Shown here: piece after piece, positions 9,421-19,331 of the stretch | Layout: every line of letters begins with the position of its first letter | Position numbering within the stretch: position 1 is the first letter of the stretch | DNA from: Nitrospirota bacterium | GTDB taxonomy: Bacteria; Nitrospirota; Thermodesulfovibrionia; Thermodesulfovibrionales; UBA6898 | Assembly: GCA_021783515.1 (NCBI GenBank) | Contig: JAJXTV010000012.1 | Location: 1-64,000 of the forward strand | Length of the DNA: 64,000 nt | Reading direction: 5' to 3' | Made by a program: the position numbers and the translations under genes | Notes under the pieces: generated by a model | What the model saw: only the letters and a program-made list of their open reading frames with translations | Database searches by the model: none | What the model was told of the DNA's origin: nothing

Positions 9421-10911
9421 GTGAAGAGGAGCGTAAGAAATTTCATCGGGGGATCGTGGGTCGATTCCGCTACGGGCGGGACATTCGAGAGCGTGAATCC
9501 CGCCGACACCGCCGAGACGGTTGCGACGGTCGCCAAATCTTCCTGTGCCGATGTCGACAATGCGGTAAATGCGGCGAGAGAGGCCTTCCGGCGGTGGCGT
9601 CTTACCCCGGCCCCGAAGCGGGGAGAGATACTCTTCAGCGCCGGGGAGATCCTTGCGGGCCGCAAACACGAACTTGGCGAGCTTCTCACGAGGGAGATGG
9701 GCAAGGTGCTCCCCGAGGCGCTGGGCGACGTCCAGGAAGCGATCGACATGTCTTACTACATGGCGGGAGAGGGCAGAAGGCTGGCCGGGGAGACGATCCC
9801 CTCCGAGCTGCCGGACAAGGACTGCAAGTCCGTCCGGGTGCCGGTCGGCGTCTGTGCGATCATCACACCGTGGAACTTTCCGGTAGCCATCCCTGCCTGG
9901 AAGCTGATGCCTGCCCTTGTATCGGGCAATACGGTTGTATTTAAGCCCAGCAGCTATACGCCTGCCTGCGCCGCCATGCTGGTCGGGATACTCGGGGAGG
10001 CCGGTCTTCCGGCCGGGGTGGTGAACTTCGTCAACGGAAGCGGAGAAGAGACCGGGGATTACCTTGCCTCACACGACGGCATCGACGCGATCTCTTTCAC
10101 CGGCTCGACGGCGGTCGGACTCGGCATCGCAAAGACGGCCGCGGAGAAGGGGAAAAAGGTCTCCTGCGAGATGGGGGGCAAGAACGCGATTATCATTATG
10201 GACGATGCCGACCTTGCGCTTGCGCTCGAGGGCGCAATCTGGGGCGGCTTCGGCACCTCGGGGCAGCGCTGCACCTCGTCGAGCCGTCTTGTCGTGCACC
10301 GCGCGGTCTACGACCGGTTTCTCGATATGTTCTCCGCGGCGGCAAAAAAGATGAGGCTCGGAAACGGGCTGGACGGGAAGACCGACGTCGGACCGGTCAT
10401 CAACGCGCACCAGATGGAAAGGATACTGAAGTATATCGGTGTCGGGACGGAGGAGGGGGCGAAGCTCGTCACCGGAGGGAAGGCCTGCAGGGAGGGCGTC
10501 TGCGGGAGGGGCTATTTCATCGAGCCGACGATTTTTTCGGAAGTGACGCCTGAGATGAGGATCGCCCGGGAGGAGATCTTCGGTCCGGTCGTCTCGGTGA
10601 TCAGGGCCGAGGACCTGGACGACGCGATCCGGATCGTCAACGGCACCCCGTACGGCCTCGTTTCGTCGATCTATACGGGAGACGTGAACAAATCGGCGAT
10701 CGCCGAGAGGGAGCTCGATACCGGGATCGTCTATATCAATTCCTCCACGATCGGCGCCGAGGTCCAGCTGCCTTTCGGCGGCACGAAGAGAAGCGGGTTC
10801 GGCCATGAGGAGGCGGGCGGCAGGGGCGGCGGCCTCGACATGTTCACCAAGTGGAAGGTCGTCTACCGTGACTTCAGCGGCAGGCTCCAGAAGGCACAGA
10901 TAGACAGGTAG
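9421..10911 (+). CDS. NAD(P)-dependent aldehyde dehydrogenase
   Basis: This 496-residue enzyme oxidises an aldehyde to the acid. The catalytic cysteine is Cys284 (GQRCTSS) and the general base is Glu250 (CEMGGKN). FTGSTAVG binds the cofactor, PWNFP is the N-terminal signature and EEIFGPV completes the family set. The GTSGQRCT and FGGTKRSGFGHEE contexts are closest to 2,5-dioxovalerate or semialdehyde dehydrogenases. An aminotransferase gene follows 12 bp later, so the substrate is probably the semialdehyde that enzyme makes. GTG start with a GGGAGG ribosome site. Confidence 0.92.
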   Translation: MKRSVRNFIGGSWVDSATGGTFESVNPADTAETVATVAKSSCADVDNAVNAAREAFRRWRLTPAPKRGEILFSAGEILAGRKHELGELLTREMGKVLPEALGDVQEAIDMSYYMAGEGRRLAGETIPSELPDKDCKSVRVPVGVCAIITPWNFPVAIPAWKLMPALVSGNTVVFKPSSYTPACAAMLVGILGEAGLPAGVVNFVNGSGEETGDYLASHDGIDAISFTGSTAVGLGIAKTAAEKGKKVSCEMGGKNAIIIMDDADLALALEGAIWGGFGTSGQRCTSSSRLVVHRAVYDRFLDMFSAAAKKMRLGNGLDGKTDVGPVINAHQMERILKYIGVGTEEGAKLVTGGKACREGVCGRGYFIEPTIFSEVTPEMRIAREEIFGPVVSVIRAEDLDDAIRIVNGTPYGLVSSIYTGDVNKSAIAERELDTGIVYINSSTIGAEVQLPFGGTKRSGFGHEEAGGRGGGLDMFTKWKVVYRDFSGRLQKAQIDR

Positions 10912-10923
10912 AGGGAGGCGGCA

Positions 10924-12213
10924 ATGGAAGACCACGTTGCGAGGGCCAGGGGGGCGCTCACGAACGCCCTCGTGATCCATACGGACATTCTTGCGAAGAA
11001 GGCCGAGCGCATTTATATCGAGGACGCTGACGGCAGGAGGTATATGGATTTTACCTCGGGGCTCGCCACGACGAATATTGGGCATAACCATCCTGCGGTG
11101 GCAGAGGCGATCAAAAGGCAGGCCGAGGACCTCATCCATTCCGGCTGTATCTTCTATTATGAGCCTCTCCTTCAGCTTGCCGAAACGATGCGGGAAGTGA
11201 CGCCGCCGGGACTGGATATGTTTTTCTTCGCCAATTCCGGGGCCGAGGCGGTCGAGGGTGCGCTGAAGCTCGCGAGGTTCAGCACCGGCCGACAGGGCAT
11301 CGTCGCCTTTACGGGCGGGTTTCACGGACGCACCTTTGGTTCGATGAGTCTCACGACGTCGAGCATACGATACCGCCGGAGCTATCAGCCCTTTGTCCCA
11401 TCGGTCTATCATTCCCCCTATCCGTATTGCTACCGGTGCTTTTTCGGCCAGAGGCCGGCGACCTGCGGCATGGACTGCTGCACGCACATCGAGCGCCTCT
11501 TCAAACATATGATCCCTCCGGATGAGGTAGCCTGTATGATCGTCGAGCCGGTGCTCGGAGAGGGCGGATATGTTGTCCCGCCTAAGGAGTTCCTCCCGCG
11601 GCTCAGGGACCTTTGCGACAAGTGGAATATCCTCCTGATCTTCGATGAGGTGCAGGCCGGCATGGGGAGGACCGGGAAGTGGTTCGCGGCGGAGCATTTC
11701 GGCGTCGTCCCCGATATCATGACGATCGCCAAAGGGATCGCCTCGGGCATGCCGCTGAGCGCGATCGCGTCGCGAAAGGAGATCATGGAGAAATGGCCGA
11801 AGGGGGCCCACGGCACGACCTTCGGAGGAAACCCGGTCTCCTGCGCCGCTGCGGTCGCGACGATCGATGTCATGCGGAAGGAGGGGCTTCTCGACAACGC
11901 GCTCCGTGTCGGCCGTCATGCGATGGACCGGCTCCGCGAAATTCAGGCGCGCTTCTCTGCGATCGGCGACGTTCGCGGGCTCGGACTGATGATCGGCATC
12001 GAGTTTGTGAAAGAAGGGGACCGCCCGGACACCGAAGGGCTCGGGAAGGTGATGGATTTCTGCCTCGAAAAGGGCCTGATTCTGCTTGACTGCGGGGTGG
12101 ACAAGAATATCATCAGGCTGGCGCCGCCGCTCTGCGTCAAGAGGGAAGAGCTGGATAAGGGGCTCGATATACTCGAGTCGGCGCTGGCGGCCGTATACGG
12201 GTCCGGGAAATGA
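10924..12213 (+). CDS. Class III (omega) aminotransferase, GABA-transaminase like
   Basis: A PLP enzyme of 429 residues, typical for 4-aminobutyrate, beta-alanine or ornithine-type aminotransferases. NSGAEAVEGALKLAR binds the cofactor, GGFHGRTFG is the family loop, Asp241 (IFDEVQAGMGRTG) contacts the ring nitrogen and Lys270 (MTIAKGIASG) forms the Schiff base. An unusual cysteine-rich insert, CYRCFFGQRPATCGMDCC, lies at residues 169-186. It probably removes an omega-amino group to give the semialdehyde used by the upstream dehydrogenase. The stop overlaps the next start by four bases. Confidence 0.9.
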   Translation: MEDHVARARGALTNALVIHTDILAKKAERIYIEDADGRRYMDFTSGLATTNIGHNHPAVAEAIKRQAEDLIHSGCIFYYEPLLQLAETMREVTPPGLDMFFFANSGAEAVEGALKLARFSTGRQGIVAFTGGFHGRTFGSMSLTTSSIRYRRSYQPFVPSVYHSPYPYCYRCFFGQRPATCGMDCCTHIERLFKHMIPPDEVACMIVEPVLGEGGYVVPPKEFLPRLRDLCDKWNILLIFDEVQAGMGRTGKWFAAEHFGVVPDIMTIAKGIASGMPLSAIASRKEIMEKWPKGAHGTTFGGNPVSCAAAVATIDVMRKEGLLDNALRVGRHAMDRLREIQARFSAIGDVRGLGLMIGIEFVKEGDRPDTEGLGKVMDFCLEKGLILLDCGVDKNIIRLAPPLCVKREELDKGLDILESALAAVYGSGK

Positions 12214-13547
12214 AGCGTCAGAAGATCATCATTATGGGCGCCGCCGGCCGCGATTTCCATAATTTCAACATGGTCTTCAAGAACAACCCCTACTACGACG
12301 TGGCCGCCTTTACCGCGGCCCAGATTCCCTATATCGAGAGAAGGACCTACCCCCCGGAGCTTGCAGGGTATCTTTACCCTTCCGGCATCCCGATATTCCC
12401 CGAGGAAGAGCTCGAGACATTGATAGGGGTCCACGGAGTCCAACAGGTGGTGTTCGCCTATAGCGACGTCTCTCACGAATACGTGATGCACAAGGCCTCC
12501 CTTTGTCTTTCTCTGGGGACGGACTTTCTCCTTCTCGGGCCGGAACAAACGATGCTTGTACCGAGCCGGCCGGCGATATCGGTCTGCTCGGTCAGGACCG
12601 GCTGCGGAAAGAGCGGGGTGACACGATATGTACTGCGGCTTCTGAGGGAGCGGGGGCTCGAGCCGGCTGCCATCCGGCATCCGATGCCGTACTGCGATCT
12701 CCTTGAGGGACGCGCGCAGCGGTTTCGAACGATGGAGGACCTGGACGCCTGGAACTGCACCATTGAGGAACGGGAGGAGTTTGAGCCGCTCATCAGGATG
12801 GGCGTCGCCGCTTATGCCGGTGTGGATTACGAAATGGTGCTGAAGGAGGCCGAGAAGGAGGCGAACGTCATCGTATGGGACGGCGGGAACAACGATATGC
12901 CGTTCATCAGGCCGGGTCTCGAGATTGTAGTGCTCGACCCTCACCGGCCAGGCCACGAACTGCTCTACCATCCCGGAGAGACGAACCTGAGGAGGGCCGA
13001 CATCGCGGTGATCAACAAGGTGGATACCGCGGAGAAAGATAATATCCGGACGGTGGAGGACCACGTCAGGATGGTCAATCCCTCGGCAATTATCGCGCAT
13101 ACGGCCTCGCGGATCATCGTCGACAACCCGGGAAAAATAGAGGGCAGGAGCGTCCTGGTGGTGGAAGACGGACCGACCCTGACGCACGGCGGCATGTCGT
13201 ATGGGGCGGGTCTGCTCGCGTCGAAGAAGTATGGCGCAAGCGGGATCGTCGATCCCCGTCCCTATGCGGAGGGTTCGATAAAGGAGATGTTCAGGAAATA
13301 TCCGCAGATAAGCAATGTGCTGCCGGCGATGGGATACGCCCCGGAGCAGATGCGAGAGCTCAGGGAGACGATCGAGCGTGTGCCGGCCGATCTCGTCGTC
13401 GTGGCGACTCCCATAGACCTGAGGGGGCTGCTTGGTCTCAGCAAGGACTCGGTGCATGTCGGCTACGAGATAGAAGAGAGTGAGGGAATGGAGCTCAAGG
13501 GGAGCGTCGAGGGGTTTGCGGACAGCCAGTTCCACGCGTATACGTGA
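12210..13547 (+). CDS. COG2403-type predicted GTPase (cyclic 2,3-diphosphoglycerate synthetase-like)
   Basis: This 445-residue protein opens with a Rossmann-like segment (IIIMGAAGRDFHNFN) and has a P-loop-like VRTGCGKSGVTRYV near residues 129-142. VIVWDGGNNDMPF and INKVDTAE (a GTPase-like NKxD) follow. These are hallmarks of the COG2403 family, annotated as predicted GTPase or as cyclic 2,3-diphosphoglycerate synthetase-like. Its true reaction in bacteria is not known to me. Four-base overlaps with both neighbours put it firmly in the operon, beside a carbamate kinase, which hints at acyl-phosphate or phosphoanhydride chemistry (inference). Confidence 0.75.
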   Translation: MKRQKIIIMGAAGRDFHNFNMVFKNNPYYDVAAFTAAQIPYIERRTYPPELAGYLYPSGIPIFPEEELETLIGVHGVQQVVFAYSDVSHEYVMHKASLCLSLGTDFLLLGPEQTMLVPSRPAISVCSVRTGCGKSGVTRYVLRLLRERGLEPAAIRHPMPYCDLLEGRAQRFRTMEDLDAWNCTIEEREEFEPLIRMGVAAYAGVDYEMVLKEAEKEANVIVWDGGNNDMPFIRPGLEIVVLDPHRPGHELLYHPGETNLRRADIAVINKVDTAEKDNIRTVEDHVRMVNPSAIIAHTASRIIVDNPGKIEGRSVLVVEDGPTLTHGGMSYGAGLLASKKYGASGIVDPRPYAEGSIKEMFRKYPQISNVLPAMGYAPEQMRELRETIERVPADLVVVATPIDLRGLLGLSKDSVHVGYEIEESEGMELKGSVEGFADSQFHAYT

Positions 13548-14515
13548 TCGCCGGCATGAAGACCCCTTCTGACGGCAGGCTCTGTGTCGTCTCGCTCGGC
13601 GGCAATGCGCTTGTCAGACGCGGCGAGGCAGGCACGATCGAAGAGCAGTTCGACCACGTGAGGTCCTGCACCGCAGGGATTTCCGGTCTGATAGGCGAAG
13701 GCTGGCGGGTCGTCATTACGCATGGAAACGGCCCGATTGTCGGAAATATCGTTATTCGAAATGAAGCCGCAAAGAACACCGTCCCCCCGATGCCTCTCTT
13801 TATCTGTGATGCCGACTCGGAGGGAGGTATCGGGTATATGATCCAGCAGACGCTCTACAACACCCTCAGAAGCATCCAGCGGGCAGGGGATGTGGTGACG
13901 CTGGTTACCCAGGTGATAGTCGACGGTTCGGATCCCGCCTTCGGTGCGCCGACGAAGCCGATCGGCCCTTTTTATACCGCCGAAGAGGCCGCCTCGCTCG
14001 AAAAGGCGAGGGGGTGGACGCTGAGGGAGGACAGCCGCCGGGGATACCGGAGGGTCGTCCCTTCTCCCCGTCCTCTCCGGATCGTGGAGATCGACGTCGT
14101 GAGGAGGCTGGCCGCCCAGGGGGTGATCGTTATTGCTGCGGGCGGCGGCGGGGTGCCTGTCGTCGAATTGCCCTCGGGAGATCTCAGGGGCGTGGATGCG
14201 GTCGTCGACAAGGACCTTGCGACAAGCCTCCTCGCGTCGAAGCTCGGGGCGGAGCGGTTCATCAACCTTACGCAGATCGACCGTGTCTATCTCGACTACG
14301 GTAAGGACCGGCAGAGGGGACTCGCAGACGTGAAGGTTTCGGAGATTGTGGAGTATGAGCGGCAGGGACATTTCCCTGCCGGCAGCATGGGGCCGAAGAT
14401 CCGGGCGGCGGTCGAATTTCTCCAGTCCGGAGGCAAAGAGGTGATCATCACGAGTCCGGAGCTGATCGAAGAGGCGATAAAAGGGAAGGCCGGGACGCGG
14501 ATACGTCGGGGTTGA
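13544..14515 (+). CDS. arcC: Carbamate kinase
   Basis: ArcC converts carbamoyl phosphate and ADP to carbamate and ATP. The amino-acid-kinase fold is shown by VSLGGNALVRRG at the N-terminus, THGNGPIVGNI, the AAGGGGVPV motif and VDKDLATSLLA. PAGSMGPKIRAA closes the active site. The 323 residues are normal for the family. The GTG start overlaps the previous stop; an ATG four codons later is an alternative. No arginine deiminase or ornithine carbamoyltransferase is near, so the carbamoyl phosphate must come from another pathway. A 199-bp gap follows. Confidence 0.9.
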   Translation: MIAGMKTPSDGRLCVVSLGGNALVRRGEAGTIEEQFDHVRSCTAGISGLIGEGWRVVITHGNGPIVGNIVIRNEAAKNTVPPMPLFICDADSEGGIGYMIQQTLYNTLRSIQRAGDVVTLVTQVIVDGSDPAFGAPTKPIGPFYTAEEAASLEKARGWTLREDSRRGYRRVVPSPRPLRIVEIDVVRRLAAQGVIVIAAGGGGVPVVELPSGDLRGVDAVVDKDLATSLLASKLGAERFINLTQIDRVYLDYGKDRQRGLADVKVSEIVEYERQGHFPAGSMGPKIRAAVEFLQSGGKEVIITSPELIEEAIKGKAGTRIRRG

Positions 14516-14714
14516 CGGAGCGCAGGAATTGCGGATAATTACAATATGAATGTGCATATCGGAGGCTTCCGATGCGCCAGGGAAGCGCTGCGAGAGGCCT
14601 TTAGGGCCGATCATCCGCTTTGGTGAGCCGGTGGTGCAAAGGGAGAGTTGTTATTATGAGCGGTGCGTATATCCGATGATGGTGCAATGAGCGAATACGA
14701 AGGGAGAGACGACG

Positions 14715-15563
14715 ATGGCTGAAAAGAAACCGGAAAAGACGGAAGAGGGGAGGGCCTTCCCGTTCATACGGCTCAACGAGCGGGAGTCCAAGCCCAGGAA
14801 GAGGGGCATCACCGAGATGCGGGGGCCCTACTATACACCGATGGGGAAGCGCCATCTTGAGGATATCCTTGAGACGATGGGAGCCTATGTCGATATCCTG
14901 AAGTTTGCCGGAGGCTCGTTCAGCCTGATGCCGCGCAAGGCGGTGAAGGGGCTGATAGACCTCTGCCACCGGTATGACGTGAAGGTCGATACCGGCGGTT
15001 TTATCGAGCATGTCCTTACACAGGGCAAAGAGACGGTCGACAGGTACATCGAGGAATGCAAACGTCTGGGGTTTGACATCATCGAGATATCGTCCGGATT
15101 TCTGAGTGTGCCCCCGGACGATCTCCTCCGGCTGACCGAGAAGGTGAGGAAGGCGGGGATGAAGGCGAAGGCCGAGGTCGGGATACAGTTCGGCGCGGGC
15201 GGAGCCAGCAGTGTCGAGGAGCTCGAGGCGGAAGGAGTAGGGGACGTCGACTGGGCGGTGATGAGGGCGAAGAGGCATCTCGATGCAGGCGCATATATGA
15301 TTATGATAGAGTCCGAGGGCATTACCGAGCAGGTCAAGACCTGGAGGACGGACGTGATCGCGAAGTTCATCCGCGAGATCGGCACCGAAAAGACTATGTT
15401 CGAGGCGGCCGACCCCGGGGTCTTCAGCTGGTATATCAAGAACTACGGCCCGGAGATGAACCTCTTCGTCGACCACAGCCAGATCGTGCTTCTGGAGTCT
15501 TTGCGGTCGGGGCTCTGGGGAACGATGGACGTCTGGGGACGCATCGTGACGTATAAGGGATAA
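14715..15563 (+). CDS. Phosphosulfolactate synthase (ComA) family protein
   Basis: A 282-residue TIM-barrel protein of the ComA/HSA32 family. Typical stretches are [35 protein letters not shown] and the late [18 protein letters not shown]. In methanogens ComA adds sulfite to phosphoenolpyruvate as the first step to coenzyme M, while plant HSA32 has a heat-tolerance role. Here it lies 4 bp before prpB, so a role in phosphoenolpyruvate or C3-acid metabolism is suggested by context only. GGGAGAG precedes the ATG. The 199-bp gap upstream could hold a second promoter. Confidence 0.8.
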   Translation: MAEKKPEKTEEGRAFPFIRLNERESKPRKRGITEMRGPYYTPMGKRHLEDILETMGAYVDILKFAGGSFSLMPRKAVKGLIDLCHRYDVKVDTGGFIEHVLTQGKETVDRYIEECKRLGFDIIEISSGFLSVPPDDLLRLTEKVRKAGMKAKAEVGIQFGAGGASSVEELEAEGVGDVDWAVMRAKRHLDAGAYMIMIESEGITEQVKTWRTDVIAKFIREIGTEKTMFEAADPGVFSWYIKNYGPEMNLFVDHSQIVLLESLRSGLWGTMDVWGRIVTYKG

Positions 15564-15567
15564 GAAG

Positions 15568-16464
15568 ATGGCCGGAAACGAGAAGATCTCAGCCGGCGGC
15601 CTGCTCCGGGCCGCGCTGGAGGAGGAGAGACCGCTCCAGATCGCCGGGACGATCAATGCCTTTGCCGCTATCATGGCGGAGCGGGTGGGGTTCCGCGCGA
15701 TCTATCTTTCGGGCGCGGGGGTGGCGAACGCCTCGTACGGGCTGCCCGATCTGGGCGTGACGACCCTTCCTGACGTGCTTGCGGATGTCAGGAGGATCAC
15801 CGGTGCTGCATCGCTGCCACTGTTGGTGGATGTGGACACCGGGTGGGGGCATGCCTTCATGATCGCACGGACCGTGCGCGAGATGATCAGGGCGGGAGCC
15901 GCCGGCATCCATATCGAAGATCAGGTTGCGGCAAAGCGCTGCGGCCAGCGACCGGGCAAGAAGCTCGTGGGCGCGCAGGAAATGGAAGACAGGATCAAGG
16001 CGGCGGTTGATGCGCGGACCGATCCGGAATTTGTGATCGTTGCGAGGACCGACGCGGTCGCCGTCGAGGGGGTGGAAGTCGCAATCACCCGTGCGGAGCG
16101 GTACCGCGCTGCGGGCGCAGACGTGATCTTTCCCGAGGCGCTGACGACGCTCGGAGATTACAAAAGATTCACCGAGGGCGGAGTACCGGTCCTGGCGAAC
16201 ATTACCGAGTTCGGGGTGACGCCGCTTTTTTCGCGGGAGGAGCTTGCGAAGGCGGGCGTGAGGGCGGTCCTCTATCCGCTTTCCGCCTTTCGCGCGATGA
16301 ACGCGGCGGCGCTCAGGGCATACCGTGCGATTCGAGAAGAGGGGACGCAGAAGAATGTGGTGGAAACGATGCAGACGAGGGAGGAGCTCTACGATTTCCT
16401 GGGCTATTACGAATACGAAGAGAAACTGGACCGGCTCTTCGGGCCCGGGAGCGACAAAGTATGA
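15568..16464 (+). CDS. prpB: 2-methylisocitrate lyase
   Basis: PrpB splits 2-methylisocitrate to succinate and pyruvate in the methylcitrate cycle. Asp88/Asp90 in [10 protein letters not shown] bind Mg2+, and the catalytic-loop cysteine is Cys125 in KRCGQRPGK, the pattern of isocitrate/methylisocitrate lyases rather than phosphonopyruvate enzymes. The 298 residues are the usual length. It is followed by prpD with a four-base overlap. No prpC (methylcitrate synthase) is visible. Confidence 0.9.
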   Translation: MAGNEKISAGGLLRAALEEERPLQIAGTINAFAAIMAERVGFRAIYLSGAGVANASYGLPDLGVTTLPDVLADVRRITGAASLPLLVDVDTGWGHAFMIARTVREMIRAGAAGIHIEDQVAAKRCGQRPGKKLVGAQEMEDRIKAAVDARTDPEFVIVARTDAVAVEGVEVAITRAERYRAAGADVIFPEALTTLGDYKRFTEGGVPVLANITEFGVTPLFSREELAKAGVRAVLYPLSAFRAMNAAALRAYRAIREEGTQKNVVETMQTREELYDFLGYYEYEEKLDRLFGPGSDKV

Positions 16465-17927
16465 CATCGTCAACGGCAGATCAAAACATACGGCCTGAGC
16501 CGGACAGGGAGATCGTCGATATTGCCGAATATGTGATGGATTACGATATCGAAAGCGATCTCGCCTTCGATACCGCCCGTTATATCCTCATGGACAGCAT
16601 AGGGTGCGCGTTCCTTGCGCTCAAATACCCGGAGTGTACAAAGCTGCTCGGACCGGTCGTGCCGGGGACCGTCGTGCCGGACGGAGTGCGGGTGCCGGGC
16701 ACATTGTTTCAGCTCGATCCGGTCAAGGCGGCCTTCGATACGGGCCTTCTTATCAGGTGGCTCGATTTCAACGACGCCTGGCTCGCCGCCGAATGGAACC
16801 ACCCCTCGGACAATCTCGGCGGAATACTGGCGGTCGCCGACTATGCAAGCAGAAGGAATCCGGCGGGAAAGTCCCTGACGGTGCGCGACATCCTTGTCTC
16901 ATCGATCAAGGCACATGAGATCCAGGGGGTGATCGCTCTCGAAAACAGCTTCAACAGGGTGGGGCTCGATCATGTGGTACTCGTGAAGGCGGCGACCGCC
17001 GCAGTCGTGACGAAGCTTCTCGGGGGCGGGAAGAAGGAGATCGTCGACGTCCTTTCTCAGGTCTGGATCGACGGCCAGAGCCTCCGCATCTACCGCCACG
17101 CCCCGAACGCCGGGCCGCGTAAGTCGTGGGCCGCGGGCGACGCGACGAGTCGCGGGGTGAGGCTGGCGATGATGACGATGCAGGGCGAGATCGGCTATCC
17201 GTCAGCCCTCACCGCGAAGACCTGGGGTTTCTATGATGCCACGTTCAGGGGGAAACATTTTACCTTCCCGAGGCCGTACGGATCCTATGTGATGGAAAAC
17301 GTCTTGTTCAAAGTCTCCTTTCCCGCCGAATTCCACGCCCAGACCGCGGTGGAATGCGCGTTACGCCTTCACGGCGCGGTGAAGGAAAGGCTGGACGAGA
17401 TCGAAAAGGTAGTCATCACTACTCAGGACTCCGCGATACGCATCATCAGCAAGACCGGCCCCCTTTATAATCCGGCCGACCGCGACCACTGCATGCAGTA
17501 CATGACCGCGATCGGCCTGATCTACGGCGAGCTCACCGCCGACCACTACAGCGACTCTGTCGCCTCGGACCCGCGAATAGACGCGCTTCGCGCAAAGATG
17601 GAGGTGGTCGAGGACGAACGTTACAGCAGGGAATACCTGGAGCCGGACAAGAGGTCGATCGCCAACGCGGTCGAGGTATTTTTCAGGGACGGGACGCATA
17701 CGGAAAAGGTCGAGGTCGAATATCCGATCGGCCACCGGAGGCGGAGGGAAGAGGCGATCCCCCTGCTGAGAGAGAAATTCAGGAGGAACGCCTCTGCCAC
17801 GCTTCCGGCCGGAAGGGTTGCAGAACTGGCCGATATCTTTATCGACAGGAAGCGCCTCGAATCGCTCCCCGTCGGAAAATTCATGGAGATACTGGCGGCT
17901 CCGCCACCGGTCTGTGAGGGGCTGTAG
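16461..17927 (+). CDS. prpD: 2-methylcitrate dehydratase
   Basis: PrpD dehydrates 2-methylcitrate to 2-methylaconitate without an iron-sulfur cluster. Family features include the N-terminal [10 protein letters not shown] helix, [19 protein letters not shown] in the active site, and [11 protein letters not shown]. The conserved C-terminal swivel domain is present, and 488 residues is normal. It is the last gene of the cluster, and only 8 bp separate it from the convergent NtrC-type gene. The nearby aconitase could supply the hydration step, but that is an inference. Confidence 0.92.
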   Translation: MTSSTADQNIRPEPDREIVDIAEYVMDYDIESDLAFDTARYILMDSIGCAFLALKYPECTKLLGPVVPGTVVPDGVRVPGTLFQLDPVKAAFDTGLLIRWLDFNDAWLAAEWNHPSDNLGGILAVADYASRRNPAGKSLTVRDILVSSIKAHEIQGVIALENSFNRVGLDHVVLVKAATAAVVTKLLGGGKKEIVDVLSQVWIDGQSLRIYRHAPNAGPRKSWAAGDATSRGVRLAMMTMQGEIGYPSALTAKTWGFYDATFRGKHFTFPRPYGSYVMENVLFKVSFPAEFHAQTAVECALRLHGAVKERLDEIEKVVITTQDSAIRIISKTGPLYNPADRDHCMQYMTAIGLIYGELTADHYSDSVASDPRIDALRAKMEVVEDERYSREYLEPDKRSIANAVEVFFRDGTHTEKVEVEYPIGHRRRREEAIPLLREKFRRNASATLPAGRVAELADIFIDRKRLESLPVGKFMEILAAPPPVCEGL

Positions 17928-17935
17928 CGGTCGGT

Positions 17936-19330
17936 CTATTCTCCCGCGTCTTTCTTCGCACCGCCTGGGTTCAGCTTCTCCCACCGGTACCAGAAGGTCT
18001 TGTAGCTGAGGCCGAGGAGCTTCGCCGCCTTCGCCACGACCCCGTTCGCCTTTGTCATCGCCTTGCGGAGGAGTTTTTCCTCGAGTTCGTCGAGGTTGAT
18101 CCCTTCATCGGGGATCTCGAAATCGAAGGCCTCGGCAGCCTGACCGGTCCTCAGTTCCCCTTTGATGTCCTTCGTCGCGATGACGTCGTTGTCGCACATG
18201 AGGACCGCCCTCTCGACGACCGACTCGAGCTGCCGGATATTGCCCGGCCATGCGTATTCGCTGAGCGCCTTGAGCGTCGGGGGGTCGACCCTCTTCACCC
18301 TCTTTCCGAATTCGCGATTATATTTGGCGAGAAAGAATTCGACGAGCTCCGGGACGTCGCTCTTTCGCGATCGCAGCGGCGGCATATCGATCGATACGAC
18401 CCGGAGGCGGTAGTAAAGATCTTCTCTGAACCCGCCCTTTGAAAGTTCCTTCTCGAGGTCCTTGTTCGTCGCGGCGATTATCCTTACGTCCACCTTGATC
18501 GCCTCTTTGCCCCCGAGGCGTCTGATCTCCTTGTCCTGGAGGACCCTCAGAAGCTTCGACTGCATCATTACCGGCATGTCACCAATCTCGTCAAGAAAGA
18601 GGGTCCCGCCGTTCGTCGCCTCGAAGAGGCCTATCCGGCGCGAAGTCGCTCCGGTAAAGGCGCCCGGTTCGTATCCGAAAAGCTCGCTTTCGAGAAGGTT
18701 CTCCGGGATCGACGCGCAGTTTAGCGCGGTGAAGGTCTTTGACCGCCTCGGACTGTTGTAATGGATCGCCCTGGCGACCAGTTCCTTTCCCGTTCCGCTC
18801 TCGCCGTTGATCAGCACCGTCGCGGAGCTGCCCGAGACCTTCTTCATGATCTCGACCGCCTCCTGCATCATGGCCGACTTCCCGACGATCCCTTCCATCC
18901 TGAACCGATCGTAGAGCTCCTTGTGGAGCTGACGGTTCTCCTTGAGGAGGTCGGCGTGTTCCGCCGCCCTCTTTACCGTCAGTACGAGGGAGTCTTTGTT
19001 CAGCGGCTTGGTCAGGTAGTCGAAGGCCCCCTTCTTCATCGCCTCTACGGCGGAAGATATCGTGCCGTGGGCGGTCATGATGATCATGGTTGGGGGAAAG
19101 CCGTCCTCTGCGGGAAGTTCGAGCGATGCCACCGATTCTATCAGCTCGATGCCGTCCATCCCTTCCATCTTCAGATCGGTGAGGATCACCTCCGGCTGAT
19201 ACTGTGCGACCACCTTCAGCGCCTCTTCGCCCGATGAGGCGGCGTAGGTCTCGTATCCTTCGTCATGAAGGATCGTCTTGAGGATGTCCCTCTGAAGCGG
19301 TTCGTCGTCCACGACAAGAACTACCGGCAT
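17936..19330 (-). CDS. Sigma-54-dependent response regulator, NtrC family
   Basis: The 464 residues divide into a receiver domain (phosphoacceptor Asp52 in ILTDLKM), a sigma-54 AAA+ domain and a Fis-type helix-turn-helix. The AAA+ domain has Walker A GESGTGKE, the sigma-54-contacting GAFTGA loop and Walker B LFLDEIGD. The C-terminal helix-turn-helix covers about residues 420-460. It activates transcription by remodelling RpoN-polymerase, and rpoN lies at 36-37 kb. The histidine kinase gene ends 1 bp upstream, so the two form a pair. The convergent metabolic cluster is a possible but unproven target. Confidence 0.95.
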   Translation of the reverse strand: MPVVLVVDDEPLQRDILKTILHDEGYETYAASSGEEALKVVAQYQPEVILTDLKMEGMDGIELIESVASLELPAEDGFPPTMIIMTAHGTISSAVEAMKKGAFDYLTKPLNKDSLVLTVKRAAEHADLLKENRQLHKELYDRFRMEGIVGKSAMMQEAVEIMKKVSGSSATVLINGESGTGKELVARAIHYNSPRRSKTFTALNCASIPENLLESELFGYEPGAFTGATSRRIGLFEATNGGTLFLDEIGDMPVMMQSKLLRVLQDKEIRRLGGKEAIKVDVRIIAATNKDLEKELSKGGFREDLYYRLRVVSIDMPPLRSRKSDVPELVEFFLAKYNREFGKRVKRVDPPTLKALSEYAWPGNIRQLESVVERAVLMCDNDVIATKDIKGELRTGQAAEAFDFEIPDEGINLDELEEKLLRKAMTKANGVVAKAAKLLGLSYKTFWYRWEKLNPGGAKKDAGE

Positions 19331-19331
19331 C

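Noticed and set aside
10069-13535. Very long antisense frames (616 and 530 codons) opposite the aldehyde dehydrogenase, aminotransferase and COG2403 genes
   Set aside because: They are Arg/His/Asp-rich shadows with no domain features, typical of complementary frames in GC-rich genes.
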